Below are positions 43,534-49,994 of a stretch of DNA of 49,994 nucleotides, one piece after another. How positions within the stretch are numbered: position 1 is the stretch's first letter; every line of letters starts with the position of its first letter. The notes beneath the pieces were generated by a model, which ran no database searches, was not told the origin of the DNA, and saw only the letters and a program-made list of their open reading frames with translations. This stretch comes from Bradyrhizobium lablabi (lineage in GTDB: Bacteria > Pseudomonadota > Alphaproteobacteria > Rhizobiales > Xanthobacteraceae), in contig NZ_JAFCJK010000021.1 in NCBI RefSeq assembly GCF_018131005.1, forward strand, positions 1-49,994, written 5' to 3'. A program made the position numbers and the translations under genes.

Positions 43534-43560
43534 TTTCCGTGATCTCCGCGCAAAAACTAT

Positions 43561-43587
43561 AAGCCCCGGCATCGTCTGGGGCTTTTT
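43561..43587 (+). terminator. Rho-independent terminator of the porin gene
   Basis: AAGCCCC (43561-43567) and GGGGCTT (43578-43584) form the stem around a 10-nt loop, with five T from the stem end on (43583-43587). It lies 28 bp after the porin stop. Confidence 0.85.
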
Positions 43588-43854
43588 GTTGTGCGCTCCC
43601 CTGTAACCACCGATTTTCTCGCACCAGATATTCTCGGGGGTGTCGCGCGTACCCGCTTTTCGCGCGCGCCCAAAGGACCCATATCGACCCCCCGGTAGGG
43701 ACTGCCATCCTTCGACGGTCCCCGCGTCGGGATCGCGGGTGAGAAGCGAGAGTATTTCGCCAAATTGTATCGCAGCTTACCGCGACGGCGGATCAAGCGG
43801 AGGACCTTCATAAATGGAGCGGTGAGGTCCGATACGTTTCTGGATCGAAAAAAC

Positions 43855-44040
43855 CTACGAGCCGTTCCCTAGAGAGGATGAGTAAAACGCCGTCTCAGGC
43901 GCGCTGTTGCGCAGCGCCTGCAATGCAATGCGGGCGTGGCGGGCAGCTTCATGGTTTCCGGCCTTCTCAATTTCTTCCAGTGCCCAAACCAAATACTGCA
44001 CAGCAGTTTCAACGTGAGCATCGTGGCGGCGAATGGTCAT
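43855..44040 (-). CDS. Small helical hypothetical protein
   Basis: A 61-residue protein starting MTIRRHDAHVETAVQYLVWA, predicted as two helices with no signal. The start at 44040 overlaps the stop of the upstream frame (ATGA), which favours it over the ATG at 44049. It resembles small unnamed proteins of Bradyrhizobium. No function is known. Confidence 0.55.
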   Translation of the reverse strand: MTIRRHDAHVETAVQYLVWALEEIEKAGNHEAARHARIALQALRNSAPETAFYSSSLGNGS

Positions 44041-44378
44041 TGAGTCCATCCGTACCGAGTTGCACTACGTTGGTCTCCCACTTGTCCCGCATGGCGGATA
44101 TGCATCGGAGGTCTAAAGTAAAGTTCAAAAATGAACAGACGCGGTCTTGCCGCTCGCCTCTGTTCGTCGCCACCGTTGACCGTCGTCGTGCTGCCGCTGG
44201 TAGACTCGCGGCTGATCACGTTGCCTCTCGCCTCGTCGTTCGTCACCGTGCCTTGGCTGTCGGTCGCGGATCGGGCGACGACCTTGCCGCTCGCGTCGTA
44301 GTAGGTGCGCTGCTGCGCCGAGGCTGCGCCGGTCACCATCGCGAGCGCGAGCAGCGCTGGCAGGATGACCTGGGTCAT
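44037..44378 (-). CDS. Exported small protein, C-terminus probably frameshifted
   Basis: A 113-residue frame. The signal peptide MTQVILPALLALAMVTGAAS is followed by QQRTYYDASGKVVARSATDS and RGNVISRESTSGSTTTV, a repeat-like pattern (YD-A-G-K/R-V) of small exported proteins in this genus. After about residue 70 the sequence turns basic and unlike the first part (EQRRAARPRLFIF), as if a frameshift had replaced the normal C-terminus. Its stop overlaps the start of the gene at 44040 by 4 bp. Confidence 0.5.
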   Translation of the reverse strand: MTQVILPALLALAMVTGAASAQQRTYYDASGKVVARSATDSQGTVTNDEARGNVISRESTSGSTTTVNGGDEQRRAARPRLFIFELYFRPPMHIRHAGQVGDQRSATRYGWTQ

Positions 44379-44501
44379 CGGTTGCGACCATCCGGTGAAT
44401 ATAGCAGAGCACCGGCAGCATCACGACGGCCTGCGCCAGCATCGACCGCGTCATCACGACGGGCAGTCTGAACTGAAGCGGCAAACCCCGCCCCCCCGAT
44501 C

Positions 44502-44594
44502 TCAGAACGACAACACCGCGACTGCCATGAGCACTGTCGAGCCGATCCCCGATAGCACGATAAGAACGGTAAACAAGCGGTCGCTGGTCTGCAT
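44502..44594 (-). CDS. 30-residue single-helix membrane peptide
   Basis: A 30-residue frame starting MQTSDRLFTVLIVLSGIGST and ending in VLSF, almost entirely one transmembrane helix after a short charged start. A GGTGGGG stretch precedes the ATG. Tiny membrane peptides of this type are often missed. Composition supports it, but length makes chance possible. Confidence 0.35.
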   Translation of the reverse strand: MQTSDRLFTVLIVLSGIGSTVLMAVAVLSF

Positions 44595-45044
44595 GACGCC
44601 CCACCCATCTAACTTGCAGCGCTGAGAGCGTACACTCTTTGCGCGACGTATCCAGTGTCATAATTGCGCGGCTCGGCATCGCCAGCGCGCTCGCGTTGAG
44701 CCCTCTGAATTTTGTACCGATCCGCAACGCAACCCGGAAAACGGCGGACCCCAATATGCTGGATGTGTGCCGTCGCGCGGTGCCCCCATTTATCCACGCT
44801 CACCGAAGGACCCCATCCCCAATCGCAACGAGGAACGCCACTGAGCCTGTTTGGCCTGTCCTGCTCGATGTCCGCTATGCACTGATAGCGACCAACTTCC
44901 GGAGCGCATCGAAATGACGCGATGGGCCAGATGCTGGCTTGCTAGACCGGGGTTTCATTTGCGTCGAGCCTACCATCTTTTCCGAAATAGGAACGCAAGT
45001 TGCCTAACGGAGTTTATTGGCTGTCTTGCGGTTGGGAGGCTCCA
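44595..45044. other. Intergenic region in cargo, no clear gene
   Basis: About 450 bp. Short overlapping frames on both strands have no ribosome site or recognisable pattern. No repeat was found. Confidence 0.35.
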
Positions 45045-45239
45045 ATGGAAGGACCCGTGCTGGTTAATGCCATGATGGCGGTTGTCTTGGCAGCCGTAAT
45101 GCTGGTCGGAGGTCAGTTCTTCATCCGCCATCTCCCAGAGCGCGGGGCGCCGACATGGGCCGCACTGAATAGTGCCAAGATGGCAATTTCGGAGATAGGT
45201 TATGTTGAGCGCAGCGGAATGCGAGGAGTACGCGACTGA
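45045..45239 (+). CDS. Small membrane protein
   Basis: A 64-residue protein with one hydrophobic helix (VLVNAMMAVVLAAVMLVGGQ, near residues 5-24) and a polar tail. GGGAGG lies five bases ahead of ATG 45045. Its 3' end overlaps the start of the next small gene by 38 bp in another frame. No family is recognised. Confidence 0.45.
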   Translation: MEGPVLVNAMMAVVLAAVMLVGGQFFIRHLPERGAPTWAALNSAKMAISEIGYVERSGMRGVRD

Positions 45240-45414
45240 ATGTAGACGTCGCGCAGATCAACCCGGCGTTTCGAACGAGTGCGCTCTTGTCCTGAAGAAT
45301 ATTGCGAGGAGCCTTCGAGGCCTGTCGGGCCAGCTCGATCGGTTTGCCGCGCTTCAAAGAGATCAGCGCACTTCCCCAACAACTCCATTGAAACGGGCCT
45401 CTGGCCCGATTTGA
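45202..45414 (+). CDS. Small helical protein, paralog of the protein at 31200
   Basis: A 70-residue protein starting MLSAAECEEYATECRRRADQ. In its first 50 residues it follows the protein at 31200-31418: L-S/T-A-A-E-C at the start, then VLKNIARSLRGLSGQLDRFAA against LLRNIARSLAGLANQLDRLAA. GGAGA precedes the ATG. One copy is in the element and one in the nearby chromosome. No function is known. Confidence 0.65.
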   Translation: MLSAAECEEYATECRRRADQPGVSNECALVLKNIARSLRGLSGQLDRFAALQRDQRTSPTTPLKRASGPI

Positions 45415-45702
45415 AGCACGCGTGCCGTGAGCGCAAACTGTGAAACGCGATCTTCAGATGGGTTTAGTTTGGGCCTTCGCCTTTGCCATGTTGCTTTGGC
45501 TGTTTTGGAGCCATCCTGACACTACGGTTCAGGCCTTCTGGTGACAGACGCACGCCAAGCATTAGGGTCACCGGCGGTGATGGCACCAGCAAACGGCTCA
45601 TGGATACCGAGGCATGAGCTACCAAACTCCTTAGTTCCAATGTCGCCGGGGATCGGAGCGGCGAAAGCGCAAACAGTAGTGACGTCTTAGCGGTTTCCGT
45701 TG

Positions 45703-46653
45703 ATGGAACACCTCCTATACCTCCTGCCGTCAAAGCAGCCTGTGGCGCTACGCTACGGTTTATCGGCCCTCCTGGCGGCGTGCGCCCTCGGCGTATTCGC
45801 CGCGATGGAGGCGCAAACCGGATTCATCGGTCTGTATATTCTGTTACCCGCGATCTTCCTCGCGGGTCTGATGTTCGATCGCGGCAGTGGATTCTTCGCG
45901 ACCCTCTTGTCGGTAGCAGGCGTGTTGTGGGTATTGCGTTTGCAGTTGTCGTCCGCGCTCGCACTCCCTCTGATCTTCTTTGCCTTCGTAGGAATCGCCT
46001 TCGCCGCGCTCGCCGAACTCCTTCGCAAAGAAATGGAAAAGGTGGTCGCTTCAGAACGTTCAAAGACGCTCTTGCTTCAAGAAGTCGCGCACCGTACCAA
46101 AAACAACCTAGCGCTGCTCAGCGCAATGGTGCGCTTGCAATCTCGAACTCTCGGTCAAGAGGCATCCGACGCGCTGGAAACGACGTCACAGCGCATTCAA
46201 ACGATGGCCGAAGTGTACGACCACCTTATGCTGCGCGACCAGACAAAAATCGTCGATCTGAAGGAATACATCGGCGACATCGTGCGGAGGCTTATGGTGC
46301 TCAGCGGCGACAAGCCAGTCGCAGTACGTTGCGAACTAGACGAAGCGTGTGCGCACAGCGAGGTCGCCGTACCCATTGCGATTATCATTAACGAGTTGGT
46401 TACAAATAGCATCAAGTACGGTTTTCCCGATGAGCGACCGGGACAGATCCTCATCAAGCTCCACACGAACGACGAACTGGTGATTTCGGTCTCAGACAAT
46501 GGCGTCGGAATGCCGGCGCATGAACAGGCGAAAAAGGGCTTCGGTTCGAAGGTAGTAGCGCTATTGGTTCAACAGCTAAACGGCGAGCTAGTGTACGAGG
46601 ATGCACAGCCGGGTAGCCGCGCGGTACTTCGGATGCAGAAACCGAAGCTGTAG
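45703..46653 (+). CDS. Membrane sensor kinase, DUF4118-HisKA_2
   Basis: A 316-residue kinase. Residues about 15-105 hold four hydrophobic segments of a DUF4118 (KdpD-like) membrane domain. The HisKA_2 box LLQEVAHRTKNNLALLSAMV near 125 holds the phospho-His, the N-box is IIINELVTNSIKYGF near 225, then SVSDNGVGMP and KGFGSKVVALL. It has no periplasmic sensor domain of size. No response regulator is adjacent; in alphaproteobacteria such kinases often feed the PhyR general stress pathway, which is inference here. ATG 45703 or TTG 45700 may start it. Confidence 0.9.
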   Translation: MEHLLYLLPSKQPVALRYGLSALLAACALGVFAAMEAQTGFIGLYILLPAIFLAGLMFDRGSGFFATLLSVAGVLWVLRLQLSSALALPLIFFAFVGIAFAALAELLRKEMEKVVASERSKTLLLQEVAHRTKNNLALLSAMVRLQSRTLGQEASDALETTSQRIQTMAEVYDHLMLRDQTKIVDLKEYIGDIVRRLMVLSGDKPVAVRCELDEACAHSEVAVPIAIIINELVTNSIKYGFPDERPGQILIKLHTNDELVISVSDNGVGMPAHEQAKKGFGSKVVALLVQQLNGELVYEDAQPGSRAVLRMQKPKL

Positions 46654-47264
46654 GGCTTCCAGCGAGTGCAGCACGGGGGATCTGGTCGGCTCGCTGCTAA
46701 ATATGGTACGTTCCTGCAATACGTTGGATGACCGGATTGGGTCATTCGCGACCGAGTTGGCCATCGGCAAGTCTCGGCATAGTCCGCCGAAAGCGGAAGT
46801 AAACCAACGGACGCAAGGCAGGAGTCGAGCTGACGGCCAGGTTGCGTCGACGACCGACGCGAGGCTAAACGGTCGGGCTAGATGTTTGATCTTCGCGGGC
46901 ATGAACCGAACGACATGCGATACCAGTCTGACCTTCCGCGCGCGCGATAGCGCCACGGTTCGAACGTCGTGCAAATTTACAAACAGCACTGACTGCACAG
47001 GGACGCGTCGTGGTGCGAGTCTGCCCCGTCGCGTGTCGGGTACACGCCCAGCCCTTTTTGAACGCACCAGCGCGCGTCCCTGCGAATCGGGGACAAGTGG
47101 ATCAGTGCTCGAAACGGACAACTACAGAGCAGGAGTCAAGACGGGTTGCAACGTCGGGGGAAGCTCGCGCCACCCTCCCTCGCGCCCTCGCCTCTGGGGT
47201 CATGGTTTGTCGAATGCCGGCACCCAGCACCGCAGGCGTGGGGTCTGAACGCCTGCGCGAGGCG
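46654..47264. other. Long intergenic region before the integrase gene
   Basis: About 610 bp with no gene I support. It holds dispersed repeat copy B (46737-46800). Frames crossing it are low in normal coding features. It lies between the kinase and the convergent integrase stop. Confidence 0.4.
46737..46800. repeat. Dispersed repeat, copy B (inverted to copy A)
   Basis: 64 bp that match the reverse complement of 41308-41380, with one single-base and one 8-base gap. With copy A it forms an inverted pair about 5.4 kb apart that brackets both kinases, the porin and the small genes. Confidence 0.65.
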
Positions 47265-48440
47265 TCAGAGCGCGTTTCCAAGGAAGGCCTGCTCGGCGGC
47301 GGCCAATTCCGCGCCATCATCGCCGCGCGGAAACAGATGGCCGTAGCGATCGGCCGTCAGCGTGATCGTGGCATGACCCAATCGGGCTTGCACCAGCTTG
47401 AGCGGCAGCTCGAGGCCACCGTCGACACGGCGATTGATGCACCAACTGGCATAGAAGTGCCGCAAGCTGTGCAAACCGGTGTATTTCGCCTTGCCGGATT
47501 TGGTGACGACACCCGCCGCGATCATCGCCGGTTTGAGTCCACGGGCGACAATGTTGGTCAGGTTCTCGACGTTGCCCTTGCCGTTCGGGAAGACCAGATC
47601 GAGCGTCCCCTTCGGACATGCCAGCCGATGCGCCCGCAACGTCGTCACCACGATCGGCGGCAACGGAATTGTGCGCTCTCCGGCTTCCGATTTCGGGCGC
47701 CCGATGCTGTTGAAGTAATCGGCCCGCTGGCGCACGTGCAGTTCATCGCGCTTGAAATCGACATCCGCCCAGCGCAGGCCGCGCAATTCGGACGCGCGCA
47801 AGCCGGTGAAGATCGCGGTCAGGAACAGCGGTCGCCAGCGTCCGTTGAGGGTCTGGATAAGGGCGCGGATTTCGTCGGGCGCTGGGATGTGTATGCCGAT
47901 CTTGAGCTTGCCCTTCTGGCGCCTCTCGGCGCGGACTTCCTTGCCACGATGACGGCGCTTGCGCAGGGAATGAACGACGTTCTGTCCGACCAGACCGCGT
48001 TCCTGGGCGTCGGCCAGGAGGGCGCCGAGCGAGCCCCTGACCTTGCGGACCATCGCAGGCGAGCGATCGAGTGCGAGCTTGTCCTCGAAGGCGCGCACCA
48101 TCGGCGCCGTGAGGCGGGATAGTTTCATCGCGCCGAGCAACGGAATGATGTGGAGTTCAAGGTGCTCCTGGTAGGAGACTAGGGTTGACCGTTCGAGCCC
48201 GGCGGCTTCACGGCTCTGCAACCAGAGCCGGCCGGCCTCGGTCACGGTGATGCTTTGACTGTCGGGAACGTGAAGACCGGAGCGCGTCTCGACGGAAACG
48301 CTGCCCTGGTAATTGTCGGCATCGCGCTTGCGGTCGAAGCTCTTGATGCGACGCTTGCCGGCCTGATCGGTATAGGAAACGACCCACGCCTCGCCGCTGG
48401 AACCGTCGCCGTTGCGCCAGGTGCGCTTACGAACAGACAT
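47265..48440 (-). CDS. int: Tyrosine recombinase (integrase) of the element
   Basis: A 391-residue site-specific recombinase. The N-terminus (MSVRKRTWRNGDGSSGEAW and following) is an Arm-type DNA-binding domain, the SAM-like core-binding domain lies at about 75-160, and the catalytic domain follows: Arg in FTGLRASELRGLRW, H-x-x-R in LHSLRHFYAS, and the GHATITLTADRYGH block with the nucleophilic Tyr. ATG 48440 has an AGAGG ribosome site and fits better than ATG 48491, which lies among the GCGACAA motifs. It reads away from attR, which lies about 100 bp from its start. Confidence 0.94.
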   Translation of the reverse strand: MSVRKRTWRNGDGSSGEAWVVSYTDQAGKRRIKSFDRKRDADNYQGSVSVETRSGLHVPDSQSITVTEAGRLWLQSREAAGLERSTLVSYQEHLELHIIPLLGAMKLSRLTAPMVRAFEDKLALDRSPAMVRKVRGSLGALLADAQERGLVGQNVVHSLRKRRHRGKEVRAERRQKGKLKIGIHIPAPDEIRALIQTLNGRWRPLFLTAIFTGLRASELRGLRWADVDFKRDELHVRQRADYFNSIGRPKSEAGERTIPLPPIVVTTLRAHRLACPKGTLDLVFPNGKGNVENLTNIVARGLKPAMIAAGVVTKSGKAKYTGLHSLRHFYASWCINRRVDGGLELPLKLVQARLGHATITLTADRYGHLFPRGDDGAELAAAEQAFLGNAL

Positions 48441-48484
48441 GACAAACCTCTTTAAGTAATTCGAATAAGTACCATTATAAACGC

Positions 48485-48503
48485 GCGACAAAGGCGCGAC
48501 AAT
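48485..48503. promoter_or_regulatory. Paired GCGACAA motifs near attR, candidate arm-type sites
   Basis: GCGACAAA at 48485-48492 and GCGACAAT at 48496-48503, spaced 11 bp, lie between the integrase start and attR. They match the pairs near attL at 33121-33208. They may bind the integrase or a regulator of its promoter. Confidence 0.5.
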
Positions 48504-48537
48504 AGCATAATTTATTCAACAATATCAATACGATTTG

Positions 48538-48587
48538 TCGGATTTCGATTCCGAGGGTCGGAGGTTCGAATCCTTCCGAGCGCGCCA
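48538..48587 (+). repeat. attR, 50-bp direct repeat of the tRNA-Arg 3' part
   Basis: Identical to 33011-33060 over 50 bp. It lacks the 5' half of the tRNA, so it is not a functional tRNA gene. It marks the right end of the element. Confidence 0.95.
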
Positions 48588-48783
48588 CAGGAAATCAGCC
48601 CAACCAATTTGATTTCTTGGCCTTTCTTCTTGGCGGCGCGGCCGCGAAAATCACCCTCAGCCAGCACCTTTGAGCGCAGCGACCAGTGAGTAATTATTCT
48701 CCAGCGCGAGGATCGCTGGGCGCGCTTACATGGTTCGCCTTGCCCTGCGCTCCGCCGCCTCGATCGCTCCATTGGAGACGCAT
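48588..48783. other. Chromosomal flank, no gene
   Basis: About 195 bp between attR and the flavin oxidoreductase stop. A 22-codon open stretch on the minus strand ends ENNYSLVAALKGAG but follows a stop codon, so it could be a remnant or chance. Before insertion this sequence would have followed tRNA-Arg. Confidence 0.35.
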
Positions 48784-49887
48784 TCACATCACCAGTTCGG
48801 TTTCCTTGATATCGGCGATCGGACCGAGGATCGCAGGATCGAACTCGTTCAGGGCGCTGCGGCGGGAAAGACGCCGTGGCAAGTCCGGATTTGCAAGGGC
48901 CCCTCGAGCTATCGTCACGATATCGGCCCCATCGTCGAGCGCAGCCACCGCCTTCTCGATGTTGTGCAGGCTGCCATTGGCGAGGATCGTTGCCTTTGGG
49001 GCGTAGCGCTTGGCGAGACGCATCAGCGACGGGCCTCCCTCGGCGAAAGCGGGCTTCCAAGCCTCAAACTCCGTCACATGGATGAAGTCGGCGCCGGCAT
49101 CGGCGAGGCCGCCGAAGATGATTTCGGCATCGCGTTCCGCATCCGCCCACTTGTGATAGTAGTCGTTCACCTTGCCTTGTGAGATGCGAATCCCGACCGG
49201 CACCTTGGCACCGACTTTCGCACGAACCGCCTTGAAGGTTTCCAGGATCAACCGCACGCGATTGTCCGTGCCGCCACCCCAGCGATCGGTTCTGGCGTTA
49301 GCGTAGTCGGTCAGGAACTGGTCGAGCAGGTAGCCGTTGGCACCGTGAATCTCGATGGCGTCGAACCCGGCGATCTCAATTGCTCGCGCGGCCGAACCAG
49401 CAAAGCCGGCGATAGCGTCGGCGATCTGCTCTTCCGTGATCGCGGCCGGCGGCACGAAGCGGTCCCTGCCGCGATAGAACGTCATCTGCTTGCCCTTGGG
49501 CTGAATCGCCGACGGTCCTACCGTGCCGTCGCGAAAGCGATTGCCTTGGCTAATCGCGCCGGCATGCATGATCTGAGCGATGGCGAACGCGCCGTGCGCC
49601 TTGATGCCGTTGACCACCGGCTTCCAAGCGCTGGCCTGTATGTCGTCGGTCATGCCTGGCTGATGAAAGTAGCCCTGTGAGAACGCCTGATCCGTGTAAA
49701 TGCCCTCGGTGATGATCGTCCCGAAGCCACCCCTGGCGAAGCGCTCGTAGTAGCGGCTCATGGTCTCGGTTGCCCGGCCGTCCTCGGTTGCGGTGATACG
49801 AGTCATCGGCGCGACGGCCAGGCGGTTCTTGGCAACGTGGCCGTTTATAACGATGGGAGCGAAAAGCGCGTCAGTGTCGATATCCAT
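48784..49887 (-). CDS. Old Yellow Enzyme-type NADH:flavin oxidoreductase
   Basis: A 367-residue FMN-dependent TIM-barrel reductase. LFAPIVINGHVAKNRLAVAP and MTR form the N-terminal FMN-binding part, QIMHAGAIS the next strand, EIHGANGYLLDQFLTDYANA and RTDRWGG the family signature near residues 170-200, and DIVTIARGALANPDLPRRL the phosphate-binding end. It reduces activated alkenes, nitro compounds or similar; the substrate is unknown. ATG 49887 has GGAG nine bases ahead; an earlier in-frame start at 49902 is less likely. The remaining bases to 49994 hold its promoter region. Confidence 0.92.
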   Translation of the reverse strand: MDIDTDALFAPIVINGHVAKNRLAVAPMTRITATEDGRATETMSRYYERFARGGFGTIITEGIYTDQAFSQGYFHQPGMTDDIQASAWKPVVNGIKAHGAFAIAQIMHAGAISQGNRFRDGTVGPSAIQPKGKQMTFYRGRDRFVPPAAITEEQIADAIAGFAGSAARAIEIAGFDAIEIHGANGYLLDQFLTDYANARTDRWGGGTDNRVRLILETFKAVRAKVGAKVPVGIRISQGKVNDYYHKWADAERDAEIIFGGLADAGADFIHVTEFEAWKPAFAEGGPSLMRLAKRYAPKATILANGSLHNIEKAVAALDDGADIVTIARGALANPDLPRRLSRRSALNEFDPAILGPIADIKETELVM

Positions 49888-49994
49888 TGTCCAAGTCTCC
49901 AAAGGCTCGAAATGAGGGCCTTTCCCTCAAAAGCGAGGACGCCTCGCTTGTCGGGGCTGGATTTAGCGTCTGCGCGAGAAGGCAGAAGTCAGAC

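Larger units (their letters stand above)
33011..48587. mobile_element. Integrative element in tRNA-Arg(TCG), about 15.5 kb
   Basis: The element is bounded by an exact 50-bp direct repeat of the tRNA 3' part (33011-33060 and 48538-48587), with a tyrosine integrase gene directly inside the right end. The left half holds an excisionase-like protein, a coupled primase-helicase operon and an iteron-like cluster. The right half holds cargo: CspA, two orphan kinases, a porin and small proteins. No relaxase, type IV secretion, capsid, portal or terminase gene is seen. It is best described as an integrative mobilisable or satellite-like island. The junctions are seen; mobility is inferred. Confidence 0.9.

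Noticed and set aside
46601..47248. 215-residue plus-strand frame
   Set aside because: Overlaps the end of the kinase gene and a dispersed repeat, and has no coding features.
48588..48783. Possible tail of a gene cut by the element
   Set aside because: The open stretch on the minus strand follows a stop codon and is only 22 codons, and the insertion leaves the tRNA intact, so no disrupted gene is needed.

Overview
The window looks like chromosome from a Bradyrhizobium-type alphaproteobacterium (Nitrobacteraceae). It is GC-rich. It carries genes typical of that group: a 671-residue propionyl-CoA carboxylase alpha subunit, an oxaloacetate decarboxylase of the PEP-mutase family, HWE and HisKA_2 kinases, an Omp25/31-type porin, and many very small conserved proteins. 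The genus is inferred from family knowledge and no database was searched.

Region 1 (1-33,000) is ordinary core chromosome. In order it holds: a lone XRE regulator; two tandem secreted polysaccharide deacetylases; a small RTX calcium-binding protein divergent from its probable type I secretion pair (ABC ATPase and HlyD adaptor); tRNA-Leu(GAG); a stand-alone FliN-like protein; lipB; a tautomerase divergent from a LysR regulator; a three-gene operon (GbsR/MarR regulator, DUF4166, TIGR01777 epimerase with a membrane domain); a methyltransferase; an oxaloacetate decarboxylase coupled to acylphosphatase; pccA; a secreted nuclease-like protein; an 822-residue hybrid kinase; an RlpA-like protein; a secreted phosphodiesterase; a 1-Cys peroxiredoxin; a chemoreceptor; a photolyase; an EamA transporter; and a run of small proteins.

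Region 2 (33,011-48,587) is an integrated mobile element of about 15.5 kb in the 3' end of tRNA-Arg(TCG). The tRNA gene stays intact on the left. An exact 50-bp copy of its 3' part lies on the right, next to a tyrosine integrase. The left half carries a putative excisionase-like protein and a tightly coupled replication operon: a 218-residue protein, a 36-residue micro-ORF, a zinc-finger/Toprim primase and a RepA-like ATPase. A cluster of seven GTGCCGCA repeats with a hairpin follows directly and is a candidate replication origin. A degenerate ParB-like reading frame with a 27-bp palindrome comes next. The right half is cargo: a cold-shock protein, two orphan histidine kinases (PAS-HWE and DUF4118-HisKA_2), a porin and several tiny proteins. 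I see no conjugation, phage capsid or terminase genes, so the best description is a self-replicating integrative element or satellite-like island that would need help to transfer. Paired GCGACAAA motifs beside both ends look like integrase or excisionase arm sites.

Region 3 (48,588-49,994) returns to the chromosome with an Old Yellow Enzyme-type flavin oxidoreductase.

The most notable observations are the element itself, its iteron-like cluster, the paired end motifs, the coupled micro-ORF, the 27-bp palindrome, and related copies of one small protein family inside and outside the element.
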